This document shows, piece after piece, positions 26,181 to 36,302 of a stretch of DNA of 64,000 bases. Each line of letters begins with the position of its first letter. Positions within the stretch are counted from its first letter, which is position 1. The translations under genes and the position numbers were made by a program. The DNA comes from JAEMQF01 sp963850525 (GTDB taxonomy: Bacteria; Pseudomonadota; Gammaproteobacteria; Burkholderiales; Burkholderiaceae_C): assembly GCA_963850525.1 (NCBI GenBank), contig CAWKLQ010000004.1:62001-126000 (forward strand), read 5' to 3'. The notes below the pieces were generated by a model. The model ran no database searches and was not told where the DNA came from. It was given only the letters and a program-made list of their open reading frames with translations.

Positions 26181-27122
26181 TCAACTGCGCAAGCGTGGGT
26201 TGGCGACGAAGTAGGCCAAGTCGGCGAGCAAGTTCAGGACGATGTAAGTCGTCGCAGTCACGAGCACGACGCCTTGCACGACCGCGTAGTCGCGGTTGAA
26301 CACGGCGTCGACGATCAACTTGCCGAAGCCCGGAATCGAGAACACCTGCTCGGTGAGCACCGCGCCCGAGAGCAAGGTGCCCAGCTCCAGCGCGCCCAGC
26401 GTGATCACGGGCGTCAAGGCGTTGCGCAGTGCGTGTTTCAACACGACGGCGCGCTCGCGCAAGCCTTTGGCGCGCGCCGTGCGCACGTAGTCGGTGTTCA
26501 TCACCTGCAGCATTGCGCTGCGCGTATGGCGCATCAGCACCGCGGCGATGGCGTTGCCGAGCACAAACGCCGGCATCGCCATCGACGCCAGGTTCGCGCC
26601 CAGGTCTTCGAACGGGCTCACGTAACCCGACGCCGGCAGCCAACCCAGTTCCACCGAGAACAACAGGATCAGCAGAATGCCAAGCCAGAAATTCGGTGTC
26701 GACAAACCCCACAGCGCGAAGGCATTCGCTGCCGTGTCCCACCATGTGCCGCGCCACACCGCAGCGACGATTCCGGCCGGGATGCCGACGAGCAACGCTA
26801 CCGCGAACGCCATCAGCGCGAGTTGCACCGTGACCGGCAATTTCTGCGCGACGAGCTCGCGCACCGGAAGTTGCATTCGCACCGATTCACCGAGATCGCC
26901 GCGCAGCACGCCGCCCACCCAGTACGCATAGCGCAGCGGCAGCGCGTCGTCGAGGTGCATCGTCTTGCGCAGGTGCGCGACGACCGCGGGGTCCTGCTCC
27001 TCGCCGGCCAGAATCAACGCCGGATCGCCGGGCAGCAATTGCTGCAGCCCGAAGATCAGCATCGAGACGAAGATCAGCGTCGGGATCAGCGTCGCGATGC
27101 GTTTGGCGAGGTATTCGAGCAT
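26181..27122 (-). CDS. Peptide/nickel-type ABC transporter permease, DppB/OppB family
   Basis: 313 residues with six transmembrane helices. The N-terminus LEYLAKRIATLIPTLIFVSM and the PGDPALILAG element are standard for the DppB/OppB branch. The EAA loop is DYVRTARAKGLRERAVVLKH followed by ALRNALTP, and FSIPGFGKLIVDA near the C-terminus is another family mark. It is separated from the binding-protein gene by 102 bases containing a palindromic repeat, and from its partner permease by 8. Confidence 0.93.
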   Translation of the reverse strand: MLEYLAKRIATLIPTLIFVSMLIFGLQQLLPGDPALILAGEEQDPAVVAHLRKTMHLDDALPLRYAYWVGGVLRGDLGESVRMQLPVRELVAQKLPVTVQLALMAFAVALLVGIPAGIVAAVWRGTWWDTAANAFALWGLSTPNFWLGILLILLFSVELGWLPASGYVSPFEDLGANLASMAMPAFVLGNAIAAVLMRHTRSAMLQVMNTDYVRTARAKGLRERAVVLKHALRNALTPVITLGALELGTLLSGAVLTEQVFSIPGFGKLIVDAVFNRDYAVVQGVVLVTATTYIVLNLLADLAYFVANPRLRS

Positions 27123-27189
27123 GGGTTGTGGGTCGGGCGGCGTGGGCTGCTGGCGAGACTCATCGGGAGGGTGCTGATGCGACGGGTGG

Positions 27190-27210
27190 ACCCCGTGTCA
27201 AGCACGGGGT
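27190..27210. repeat. REP-like extragenic palindrome
   Basis: ACCCCGTG (27190-27197) and CACGGGGT (27203-27210) form a perfect 8-bp stem with loop TCAAG. It lies between the binding-protein and permease genes of the ABC operon. The form (CCCCGxxCTTGAxxCGGGG on the other strand) resembles intergenic palindromes seen in many proteobacteria. It could reduce or stabilise the transcript between these cistrons. Confidence 0.55.
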
Positions 27211-27224
27211 GACTGGGTACTGCC

Positions 27225-28745
27225 TCAGTTCAGCTTCAAGCCCGTCACTCGCAACAGGCCATCCGGAACGTTGCGCACGCCGGCAAGTTTGGCGTTGAAC
27301 GCCCACAGCCAGTTGCGGTGGTAAAGGTAAATGATGGGCCGGTCGGCGAGCACGCGCGCGGCTATTCTGTCGTACGTCGCCTTGCGCTGCGCCGGGTCGC
27401 GCTGGGTGCGCGAGTCGTTCAGCAGCGCGTCGATCTCGGGAACGCAATAGCCGGAGTAGTTGAGCGGCTGTTTGCACGCGTCGAAGCTGTACAGGTTGCC
27501 GTCCGGGTCGGCGCGGCCGCTCCAGGCGAGCACGTAAGCTTCGAACTCGCCCTTGTCGGCGAGGTTCAGCGAGGTCGCGAATTCGGTCGTCTGGATCTTC
27601 ACGTCAAAGCCCGCGTCCTTGCTCATCGCCTGCACCACGAGCGCGAGGCGCTGCGCGTCCGAGGTCGTCGCCGTCATCAGCGTGAAGCTCGGGCTCGTCA
27701 CGCCGGCTTCCTTGAGCAGCGCACGCGCCTTTTCCACGTTGCGCTTCGGGATCGGCACGCCCTTCGCGTAATACGGGTTGTTCGGTGCGACCCACTGGTT
27801 GCCGATCGTCGCTTCGTTGTCCATCACGACTTGCGCGAGGCCCGCACGGTCCAGCGACAACTCGAAAGCCTCGCGAACCTTGGCGTCGCGCCCGAGCGGA
27901 TTTTTCTGCGCCTGTTCGCTCTTGCCCACGTTGATCGTGATGCCCTGGTAGCCGATCTCGGTGATGCTCGCGCTCTTCAGGCGCTTGTCCTTGCGGATCG
28001 CCTCCATGTCGGACGCGGCAACACGCTCGGCAAAGTCGAGTTGACCCGATTTCAGATTCGCCAACCGCACCGTCGCGTCGACGATCGGCGTGTAGACCAC
28101 CTTGTCGAAGTGGATCGCCGCCTTGTTCCAGTATTCCGGAAATCGCTCGAACACCATGCGGTCCTGCGGCACGCGCTCGACAAAACGGAACGGGCCGGAG
28201 CACACCGGCTTGGTCGCGAACTGCGCGCCCAGCGCCGTCGCCGCCTTGGGCGAGACCATCATGCCGGCGCGATCGGCGAGCGCGGCGAGCAACGGCGAAA
28301 AAGGTGCGGTCAGGTTCAGACGCACCGTCAGCGGGTCGATCACGTCGACACTCGCGACCGGGCGCAGCTCGCCGCTGCGGTTCGAGCCGGGCAGCGTCTT
28401 GTGGCGCTCGATGTTGAACTTCACCGCCGCGGCGTCGAACTTCTCGCCGTCGTGAAACGTCACGCCGCTGCGCAGCTTGAGCGTCAACGCCTTGCTGTCG
28501 GCCGACCACTCGAAGCCGGTGGCGAGTTGCGGAACGATGGTGAGCTTTTCGTCGACGTCAAAGAGCTTGTCGCAGAGCGCGGCGAAGACGACGCGGCCGA
28601 CGAAGGTGCGCGCGAGTGTGGGGTCAAGCGCGTCGGGGTCTTCGGCCAGGCCGATGCGCAGCGTCTGCGCGTGTGCGGTCAGGGCGGCGCCGCACAAGGC
28701 GAGTGCGGCAAGGGCCGGGCGCAGCGAAGTGAAAGTGGGGGTCAT
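27225..28745 (-). CDS. ABC transporter substrate-binding protein, family 5 (SBP_bac_5)
   Basis: Periplasmic binding protein of 506 residues from the ATG at 28745 behind AAGGAG. The signal peptide is ALAALALCGAALTAHA. The mature part starts TLRIGLAEDPDALDPTLART, typical of family 5, which binds peptides, nickel, glutathione or opines. LTLKLRSGVTFHDGEKFDAA is the family signature. The ligand is unknown. A TTG directly before the ATG is also in frame. It lies between the ATPase genes and permease genes of the operon. Confidence 0.93.
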   Translation of the reverse strand: MTPTFTSLRPALAALALCGAALTAHAQTLRIGLAEDPDALDPTLARTFVGRVVFAALCDKLFDVDEKLTIVPQLATGFEWSADSKALTLKLRSGVTFHDGEKFDAAAVKFNIERHKTLPGSNRSGELRPVASVDVIDPLTVRLNLTAPFSPLLAALADRAGMMVSPKAATALGAQFATKPVCSGPFRFVERVPQDRMVFERFPEYWNKAAIHFDKVVYTPIVDATVRLANLKSGQLDFAERVAASDMEAIRKDKRLKSASITEIGYQGITINVGKSEQAQKNPLGRDAKVREAFELSLDRAGLAQVVMDNEATIGNQWVAPNNPYYAKGVPIPKRNVEKARALLKEAGVTSPSFTLMTATTSDAQRLALVVQAMSKDAGFDVKIQTTEFATSLNLADKGEFEAYVLAWSGRADPDGNLYSFDACKQPLNYSGYCVPEIDALLNDSRTQRDPAQRKATYDRIAARVLADRPIIYLYHRNWLWAFNAKLAGVRNVPDGLLRVTGLKLN

Positions 28746-28779
28746 CAAAAAGCTCCTTCAGTTGCAGTCGAACACGAAT

Positions 28780-29861
<1,082 letters not shown>

Positions 29862-29865
<4 letters not shown>

Positions 29866-30881
29866 GGCACGAGCTCCGGCAACGCCTTCGCGCCGGCCTG
29901 CAGCTGCGCGGGATCGAGCGGCGAACGCCAGCATGCGGCCATGTGGCCATTGCCGACGTCGTGCAGTCCCGGCGGCTCGGCGCGGCACTGCGCAAGCGCA
30001 AACGGGCAACGCGCGGCAAAACGGCAACCGGGTGGCAAGTGCATCGGGTTGGGCAGCTGGCCGTCGATCGCGGCAAGGCGAGTTCGCTGCTCGTCCACGC
30101 GTGGCAAGGCACCGAGCAAGCCTACGGTGTAGGGATGCTGCGGTTCGCTGAAGATCGCGTGCACGCTGCCGCGCTCTACCACCTGGCCCGCGTACATCAC
30201 GAGCACGTCATCGGCCATTTCGGCGACCACGCCCAGGTCGTGCGTGATGAGCACGATCGCCGTTCCGGTCTCTTTCTGCAACGTGCGCAGCAGGTCGAGG
30301 ATTTGCGCCTGGATCGTCACGTCCAGCGCAGTCGTCGGCTCGTCGGCGATGAGCAGGCGCGGCTCGCAAGCGAGCGCCATCGCGATCATGGCGCGCTGGC
30401 GCATCCCGCCGGAGAGTTTGTGCGGGTACTCGAAGAGGCGTTGTTCGGGCGCTGCCATGCGCACCTGGCGCAATACGTCCAGGGCTCGCGCCTGCGCCTG
30501 GGTGCGCGTCATCGGGCGATGCCGCAGCAGCGTCTCGACGATCTGCTCGCCGATCGTGAACGCCGGGTTCAGGCTCGACATCGGCTCCTGAAAAATCATC
30601 GCCATCGCGTTGCCGCGCAAGTCTTGCAATTCGCGCTGCGGCAGGCCGATCAGCTCGCGCCCTTCGAAGCGCACCGAGCCGGCGCTCACTTGACCCGCAG
30701 GCTTCGGCAGCAGGCCCATGATCGACAGCGCGGTGACACTTTTGCCGCAGCCCGATTCGCCGACGATGGCCAGCAGCTTGCCTGCCTCGACACGAAAGCT
30801 CACGCCGTCCACCGCGCTGAGTTGACCAGCGTCGGTGGCGAACGTGGTGTGCAGATCGCGCACCTCGAGGAGCGCGTTCAT
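29862..30881 (-). CDS. ABC transporter ATP-binding protein, DppD/OppD family
   Basis: 339 residues. Walker A is AIVGESGCGKSVTALS, the Q-loop is MIFQEPMSSLNPAF, the signature is LSGGMRQRAMIAMAL, Walker B is LLIADEPTTALDVTI, and the switch His is in LITHDLGVVAEMAD. The C-terminal GCRFAARCPFALAQC is the dipeptide-transport extension with spaced cysteines. It pairs with the next ATPase to energise the permeases. Its start overlaps the DUF1028 stop (ATGA). Confidence 0.95.
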
Positions 30882-31600
30882 GGAGAGCCGTTGGCGGCGC
30901 GCGCCGCATGGAAACGCTCGATCCGCGCTTCGATCTGCGCACGGTCGGTCAGGCCTACGGGGTCGAGCCGGCCGGGCAGGCAGGCGAGGAAAGGTTGAAA
31001 GCGCTCCAGGCTCTTTGCATAGAGGCGGCGCAATTCCTCGATCGGCTCGGCGTGGTCATCGACGCGCAAGTCAAGTGCCAGGTAGTCTTCGTCGGCCTGG
31101 ATGCGCAGCGCCGCCGACTGTTTGCCGCGTTTGTCGCCGCCCTGCGCCTCGCCGGCGGCCATGGCGGCGATCAGGCGCTGCGCGAGCGGCTGGCCGGCGC
31201 AGGCGCGATACGCCGCCGCAGTCGCCTCGAGCACTGCAGCGCCCGCGAGCATGTTGCCGGCGACGCTGAAGCCTTCGCCGGCAAGGTGGCCGCACCAGCC
31301 GACGCACTCCGCCCCGGTGTGCGCCGCAGCGTCGCCGCGCGCACCCAAGACGTGCACTTGGCGCTGCGCGCGCCCGGCGTCGGCCGCAGTGAGGCGCTCA
31401 ACCACGTTTTGCGGCGCCATGCCGTCCGCAAGCCATTGCACGCCTTGCGGCCCGTACAGCGGGTTCATCAGCGCCTGCGTGCAGAGCGCACCCACGCCGC
31501 GGCGCGTGTGCACGCACAGCGCGCCGACAGCAAAAAAACGACTCGCGATGGCGACGCCGAAGCGGCCTTCGTCGTCACGCGCCAGGATGGACCAAGTCAT
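30878..31600 (-). CDS. DUF1028 family protein (putative Ntn-hydrolase)
   Basis: 240 residues of DUF1028, thought from structural comparisons to have an Ntn-hydrolase-like fold. The first conserved block is TWSILARDDEGRFGVAIASR, followed by GALCTQALMNPLYGPQG and GNMLAGAAVLEATAAAY. No signal peptide is seen, so it is probably cytoplasmic. It is the first gene of an operon with a full peptide-type ABC importer and overlaps the first ATPase gene by four bases, so a role in processing the imported substrate is a reasonable inference. Confidence 0.88.
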   Translation of the reverse strand: MTWSILARDDEGRFGVAIASRFFAVGALCVHTRRGVGALCTQALMNPLYGPQGVQWLADGMAPQNVVERLTAADAGRAQRQVHVLGARGDAAAHTGAECVGWCGHLAGEGFSVAGNMLAGAAVLEATAAAYRACAGQPLAQRLIAAMAAGEAQGGDKRGKQSAALRIQADEDYLALDLRVDDHAEPIEELRRLYAKSLERFQPFLACLPGRLDPVGLTDRAQIEARIERFHAARAANGSP

Positions 31601-31747
31601 TCGATTCGGTGGGAAACAGTGATGTCGCGACGATCGTGCGCGATTCCGGGAGTGCCGATGCTACGGGAATGCCCCGCTACCACCTCGCAAGCGAGTTTCG
31701 TGCCGTGGCTCGATAGCTCCGACCATGCCGCGTCACAATGCCCCACC

Positions 31748-33913
31748 ATGGAAGTGCAATTTACCGATCAGATCGAGCAGCTCAAGCTGGGCGAAGGCGC
31801 AGTCTTCCACGGCGAAGGCATTCTCGCGATCACGAAAGCGTTGCTGCAATCGGGCGTGGCCTACATTGGCGGCTACCAAGGCGCGCCCGTGTCGCATCTG
31901 CTCGACGTGATGGTGCAGGCCAAGCCGTATGTCGACACGCTGGGCGTGCACGTCGAGGCGTGTTCCAACGAAGCGTCCGCCGCGGCGATGCTCGGCGCGT
32001 CGATCCACTACCCGCTGCGTGGCGCGGTGACGTGGAAGTCGATCGTCGGCACGAACGTCGCCGCCGACGCCTTGTCGAATCTCGCGTCGCCGGGCGTAGT
32101 GGGCGGCGCGCTGATCGTCGTCGGCGAAGACTATGGCGAGGGCGCGAGCGTGATCCAGGAGCGCACCCACGCCTACGCGCTGAAAAGCACGCTCGCGCTG
32201 TTCGACCCGCGGCCCGACCTGGCGAACATGGTGCGTCTGGTCGAACATGCGTTTGCCTTGAGCGAAGCGAGCAACATGCCTGCGGTCATGGAGCTGCGCA
32301 TTCGCGCCTGCCATGTGCGCGGCACGTTCATCGCCAAAGACAACGTCGCGCCGAAGTTTTCCACGCGCGAGCTGATCGCCGAGCCCGCCGCGTTCGACTA
32401 CATGCGCCTGGCGCACCCGCCCGTCACGTTCCGCCACGAGAAGCTCAAGATCTCGCAGCGCCTGCCTGCGGCGCAGGCGTACATCGCAGCGCACGGCCTG
32501 AACGAAAGCTTTGACGGACCGCGCAGCGACGTGGGCGTGATCGTGCAGGGCGGCCTGTACAACGCAACCATCCGGGCGCTGCAGCAGTGCGGCCTGGCCG
32601 ACGCCTTTGGCGCGAGTGAGCTGCCGCTGCTCGTGCTCAACGTGACCTACCCGCTCGTGCCCCAAGAGGTGAGCGGCTTTGCCGCGGGCAAGCGCGCCGT
32701 GCTCGTGTTGGAAGAGGGCACGCCCGAGTACATCGAAAAAGACCTGGCGCAGATGCTGCGTCGGCTCGACGTGCAGACGCCTGTGCACGGCAAGGACCTG
32801 CTGCCCGCCGCCGGCGAGTACACGGTGGAGGTGATTGCCCAAGGGTTGATCGGTTTTGCCCAGGCGCATCTGCCCGGCGTGGACCTGAGTGCAGCGCGCG
32901 CCTGGCTCGCCGGCAACGCGGCGCGCCGCGCCGACGTCGAGAAGACACTCGGCCCCTTGCCCGCGCGCCCGCCGAGCTTTTGCGTCGGCTGCCCGGAGCG
33001 GCCGGTGTTCGCTGCGTTGAAACTCGCGCAGGCGCAGGTCGGCCCGGTTCACGTCGCGGCCGATATCGGCTGCCACGCGCTCGCGACCTTCGAGCCGTTC
33101 AGCTCGGGCCACTCCATCCTCGGCTACGGCATGAGCCTGGCAAGCCGCGCCGGCGTCTCGCCGATGTTGCAGCGGCGCACCCTGGCGATCATGGGCGACG
33201 GCGGGTTCTGGCACAACGGCCTGCTCACGGGCGTGCAATCGGCGCTCTTCAGCGGCGACGACGCGGTGCTGATGATCATGAAAAACGGCTACACGTCGGC
33301 CACCGGAACGCAGGACATCCTGAACACACCCGACGATGAAGCGAAGGCGGATGCGCAACGCAGGGGCGACTTGCACCAAAGCCTCGCGCACAAGAACCAG
33401 GTGATCGAGACGACGCTCAGGGGCATGGGCGTGCAGTGGCTGCGCAGCGTGCACACGTATGAGGTCGACGCGATGCGCCGCACCTTGCAAGACGCGTTCA
33501 CGAGCCCGTTCAACGGCCTGAAAGTCATCATCGCCGAAGGCGAATGCCAGTTGGAGCGGCAACGCCGCATCCGGCCGTGGGTGGCCGCACGCCTGAAGCG
33601 CGGCGAACGTGTCGAGCGGGTCAAGTACGGTGTCGACGAAGACGTGTGCACGGGCGACCACGCGTGCATTCGCCTGTCAGGCTGCCCGACCTTGACGCTC
33701 AAGGACAACCCCGATCCGCTGCGTCAGGACCCCGTCGCGACCGTGATCGACGGTTGCGTCGGTTGCGGCCTGTGCGGCGAAAACGCGCACGCGGCAACGC
33801 TGTGCCCGAGCTTTTACCGCGCCGAAGTCGTGCGCAATGCGTCGTGGTTCGAATTGCTTGTCGCGCGAGTTCGCGAAAGTTTGACTGCGGTGTTGCGGCC
33901 GGCTCGGGGTTGA
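31748..33913 (+). CDS. iorA: Indolepyruvate:ferredoxin oxidoreductase, alpha subunit
   Basis: 721 residues. The N-terminal pyruvate-oxidoreductase pyrimidine domain (GGYQGAPVSHLLDVMVQAKP) is followed by a transketolase-like domain II. The TPP-binding C-domain has CVGCPERP and IMGDGGFWHNGLLTGVQSAL. A C-terminal ferredoxin domain carries two cysteine sets near C634 (CTGDHACIRLSGC) and C670 (CVGCGLCG, later LC). It oxidatively decarboxylates aryl pyruvates to aryl-acetyl-CoA. The ATG at 31748 precedes the conserved start. The next gene encodes the beta subunit. Confidence 0.92.
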   Translation: MEVQFTDQIEQLKLGEGAVFHGEGILAITKALLQSGVAYIGGYQGAPVSHLLDVMVQAKPYVDTLGVHVEACSNEASAAAMLGASIHYPLRGAVTWKSIVGTNVAADALSNLASPGVVGGALIVVGEDYGEGASVIQERTHAYALKSTLALFDPRPDLANMVRLVEHAFALSEASNMPAVMELRIRACHVRGTFIAKDNVAPKFSTRELIAEPAAFDYMRLAHPPVTFRHEKLKISQRLPAAQAYIAAHGLNESFDGPRSDVGVIVQGGLYNATIRALQQCGLADAFGASELPLLVLNVTYPLVPQEVSGFAAGKRAVLVLEEGTPEYIEKDLAQMLRRLDVQTPVHGKDLLPAAGEYTVEVIAQGLIGFAQAHLPGVDLSAARAWLAGNAARRADVEKTLGPLPARPPSFCVGCPERPVFAALKLAQAQVGPVHVAADIGCHALATFEPFSSGHSILGYGMSLASRAGVSPMLQRRTLAIMGDGGFWHNGLLTGVQSALFSGDDAVLMIMKNGYTSATGTQDILNTPDDEAKADAQRRGDLHQSLAHKNQVIETTLRGMGVQWLRSVHTYEVDAMRRTLQDAFTSPFNGLKVIIAEGECQLERQRRIRPWVAARLKRGERVERVKYGVDEDVCTGDHACIRLSGCPTLTLKDNPDPLRQDPVATVIDGCVGCGLCGENAHAATLCPSFYRAEVVRNASWFELLVARVRESLTAVLRPARG

Positions 33914-33921
33914 ACGGCCGC

Positions 33922-35442
33922 ATGCCCAAGTCCGCGAACCAGCCCATCACCTTGCTCGTCTGCGCCCTGGGCGGCGAAGGCGGCGGCGTGCTCAGCGAGT
34001 GGCTTTATGACGCCGCGGTGCGCGCCGGCCACAGCGCGCAGAGCACGTCGATCCCCGGCGTCGCGCAGCGCACCGGGGCGACGACGTATTACGTCGAAGT
34101 TCACCCCGAACCCAACGTCAAGCTCGCCGGGCGCCGCCCGGTGTTCAGCCTCAATCCCGTGCCGGGCGGCATCGACTTGCTCGTCTCCTCGGAGCTGCTC
34201 GAGACGGTGCGCCAGGTCGGCGCCGGAATGGCCGACGCAACTCGCACCGTGATCGTCAGCTCGACGGCGCGGGCCCTGACCGTCGCCGAAAAGATGCAGA
34301 TGGGCGACGGCCGGGCGGATGCCGCAGCGCTTCTTGCGACACTGCAACGCCATGCGCGCGGTGTCGAGTTGCTCGACATGGGAGCGATTGCCCACGCAGC
34401 GCAAAGCGCGATCAGCGCCGTGCTGTTCGGCGCCATCGCGGCGAGTGGCGCGCTCCCGTTTGCGCGGTCTGCCTTCGAAGAGACGATACGCGCCGGCGGC
34501 AAAGGCGTGGAGTCGAGCTTGCGCGGTTTTGCTTTGGCGTTCGACGCAGTGGCGCAGCGCCGTGCGCAGCAGGCACTCGTCGACGCTGCGCTCGCGCCAC
34601 CCGACTTGCGCGCCATCGCCGTGCCGCGCCTGCGCGACTATCAAGACCCGGCGTATGCCGCGCTTTACGAGCAGCGCATCGAGCGCATCGCGGCGGCCGA
34701 GCGCGGCGCTGACCCGCACGGCGCACACGCCGGCCAGATCGGCGCCGAAGTCGTGCGCTGGCTCGCGCTGTGGATGATGTTCGACGACATCGTTCACGTC
34801 GCGTCGCTCAAGCTGAGCGCCAGCCGGATCGCGCGCGTGCGCCGCGAAGTGGCAGCGCGCGACGACGAAATCGTCAAGGTCTACGACCACTTCAAACCGG
34901 GTATCGCCGAAATCGCCGCGCTGCTTCCCGCAAGCCTGGCGACACGGTTGTCGGCATGGGACCGCAAGCGCATCGCGCGCGGCCTGGACCCCTGGGCGTT
35001 GCCGCTGCGTGTGGGCGCGCACACGCTGCTCGGCACGCTCGGATTGAAAATCCTTGCGAGCCTGAAAGGCCAACGCCGGCGCGGCCAGCGCTTCGCAGTC
35101 GAGCAAGCCTTGATCGAACGTTGGCTTGGCGCGCTGGAGCGTGGTTCGCGCGAAAACTGGGCGCTCGGCTTTGAGCTCGCCGCATGCGGCCGGCTCATCA
35201 AGGGCTACGGCAGCACCAACGAGCGCGGCAAGGAGAACCTGCTGCACATCATCGACCACCTGGCGTTTGCCGCAGCGCTGCCGGTGCGCGCGCGCGCCGA
35301 CGCGGTGCGCCAGGCACGCGTCGCCGCCTTGGCCGACGACACCGGCCGCACGCTGGACCGCACCCTCGCCGCGCACGGCGCGCCGGTGCGCGCGGTGCGC
35401 GAGCAGACGCTGCGATTTTTCAAGCGCCGTCCGGCGGGGTGA
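33922..35442 (+). CDS. iorB: Indolepyruvate:ferredoxin oxidoreductase, beta subunit with DUF6537-like C-terminus
   Basis: 506 residues. The N-terminal third is the gamma/beta domain of pyruvate-type oxidoreductases (LLVCALGGEGGGVLSEWLYD, then STSIPGVAQRTGATTYYVEV). The long C-terminal half (from about residue 220; LRDYQDPAYAALYEQRIERI onward) is the helical extension found in bacterial two-gene IORs. The ATG at 33922 is taken; a TTG at 33910 overlapping the iorA stop (TTGA) is also in frame and would add four residues. It ends 55 bases before a convergent gene. Confidence 0.9.
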   Translation: MPKSANQPITLLVCALGGEGGGVLSEWLYDAAVRAGHSAQSTSIPGVAQRTGATTYYVEVHPEPNVKLAGRRPVFSLNPVPGGIDLLVSSELLETVRQVGAGMADATRTVIVSSTARALTVAEKMQMGDGRADAAALLATLQRHARGVELLDMGAIAHAAQSAISAVLFGAIAASGALPFARSAFEETIRAGGKGVESSLRGFALAFDAVAQRRAQQALVDAALAPPDLRAIAVPRLRDYQDPAYAALYEQRIERIAAAERGADPHGAHAGQIGAEVVRWLALWMMFDDIVHVASLKLSASRIARVRREVAARDDEIVKVYDHFKPGIAEIAALLPASLATRLSAWDRKRIARGLDPWALPLRVGAHTLLGTLGLKILASLKGQRRRGQRFAVEQALIERWLGALERGSRENWALGFELAACGRLIKGYGSTNERGKENLLHIIDHLAFAAALPVRARADAVRQARVAALADDTGRTLDRTLAAHGAPVRAVREQTLRFFKRRPAG

Positions 35443-35497
35443 GCTTGGCGCGAAGCCGATCGCGCGGGCGCCAGGCCGAGCGCAACGAGCGCCGCCG

Positions 35498-36106
35498 TCA
35501 GCGTCGCGTTTGGCGCTGCAAGGCTGCGCGCACGAGCGGCAAACGGTCGTTGCCGAAATACATGTCGTCGCCATTCACAAAGATCGTCGGCGAGCCGAAG
35601 CCGCCGCGGCGCATCACTTCGTCGGTGTTGGCCTTGAGCTGCTCCTTGATCGTGGGGCTGGCAATGGCGGCGAGCAGTGCCGGGGCATCGATGCCGAGGC
35701 TCGAACAGATTTTCGCCAACACCGCGTCTTGCGAAATGTCTTCGTCGCGGCCCCAGTACGCGGCGAACACTTCGGATGCGAACGGGACGAGCCGGTGCTG
35801 CGCGTCGAGCACGATGCAGGCGCGCATCGCCTTGACGCTGTTCACCGGAAATACGCGCGGCGGAAAGACGATGCGCAGGCCGGCGTCGCGCGCCCAGTCC
35901 TGCAAGTCCTTCAGCATGTAGTCGCGCTTGGGCGGGACCGGGCTCTCGCGCATCGCGTAGACGCTCGGATTCACCGCGTTGAAGATGCCGCCCACGAGCA
36001 CCGGGCGCCAGGCAATCGGCACGCCGTACTCAGCGGCGAGGGGCTGGATGTTGTGGAACGCCAGATACGTCCAGGGGCTCGAGCAATCGAAGAAGAACTC
36101 GATCAT
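35498..36106 (-). CDS. 2-hydroxychromene-2-carboxylate isomerase family protein (DsbA-like)
   Basis: 202 residues with the thioredoxin/DsbA fold of kappa-class GST-like isomerases. It opens FFFDCSSPWTYLAFHNIQPL; the catalytic serine of the family lies in the SSPW segment. The C-terminal GGFGSPTIFVNGDDMYFGND is the other diagnostic block. Characterised relatives isomerise 2-hydroxychromene-2-carboxylate in naphthalene degradation with glutathione, but no naphthalene genes are near, so the true substrate is open. It faces iorB and diverges from an HTH gene. Confidence 0.87.
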   Translation of the reverse strand: MIEFFFDCSSPWTYLAFHNIQPLAAEYGVPIAWRPVLVGGIFNAVNPSVYAMRESPVPPKRDYMLKDLQDWARDAGLRIVFPPRVFPVNSVKAMRACIVLDAQHRLVPFASEVFAAYWGRDEDISQDAVLAKICSSLGIDAPALLAAIASPTIKEQLKANTDEVMRRGGFGSPTIFVNGDDMYFGNDRLPLVRAALQRQTRR

Positions 36107-36302
36107 GGAGGGGGCTCATCGTGGGGCTGCGGCCAAGCCATTGTGCCGGCATGAGGGATAAAGGCGCGAGGCCGGCTAACGAACCACGCGCACCGGCCCT
36201 CCTTGATCGTCAAGGCCGCGCTCGGTATCAAGCTCTCCCAGCGCAGTGGCTCGCGCCTCGCCGTCTGGTATCGTCTGCCGGTACCTCATGGAGGGCAGCA
36301 GC

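Noticed and set aside
31733..33661. A 642-codon leftward frame antisense to iorA
   Set aside because: Its composition is that of a codon-shadow and it covers a gene with clear TPP and Fe-S motifs.
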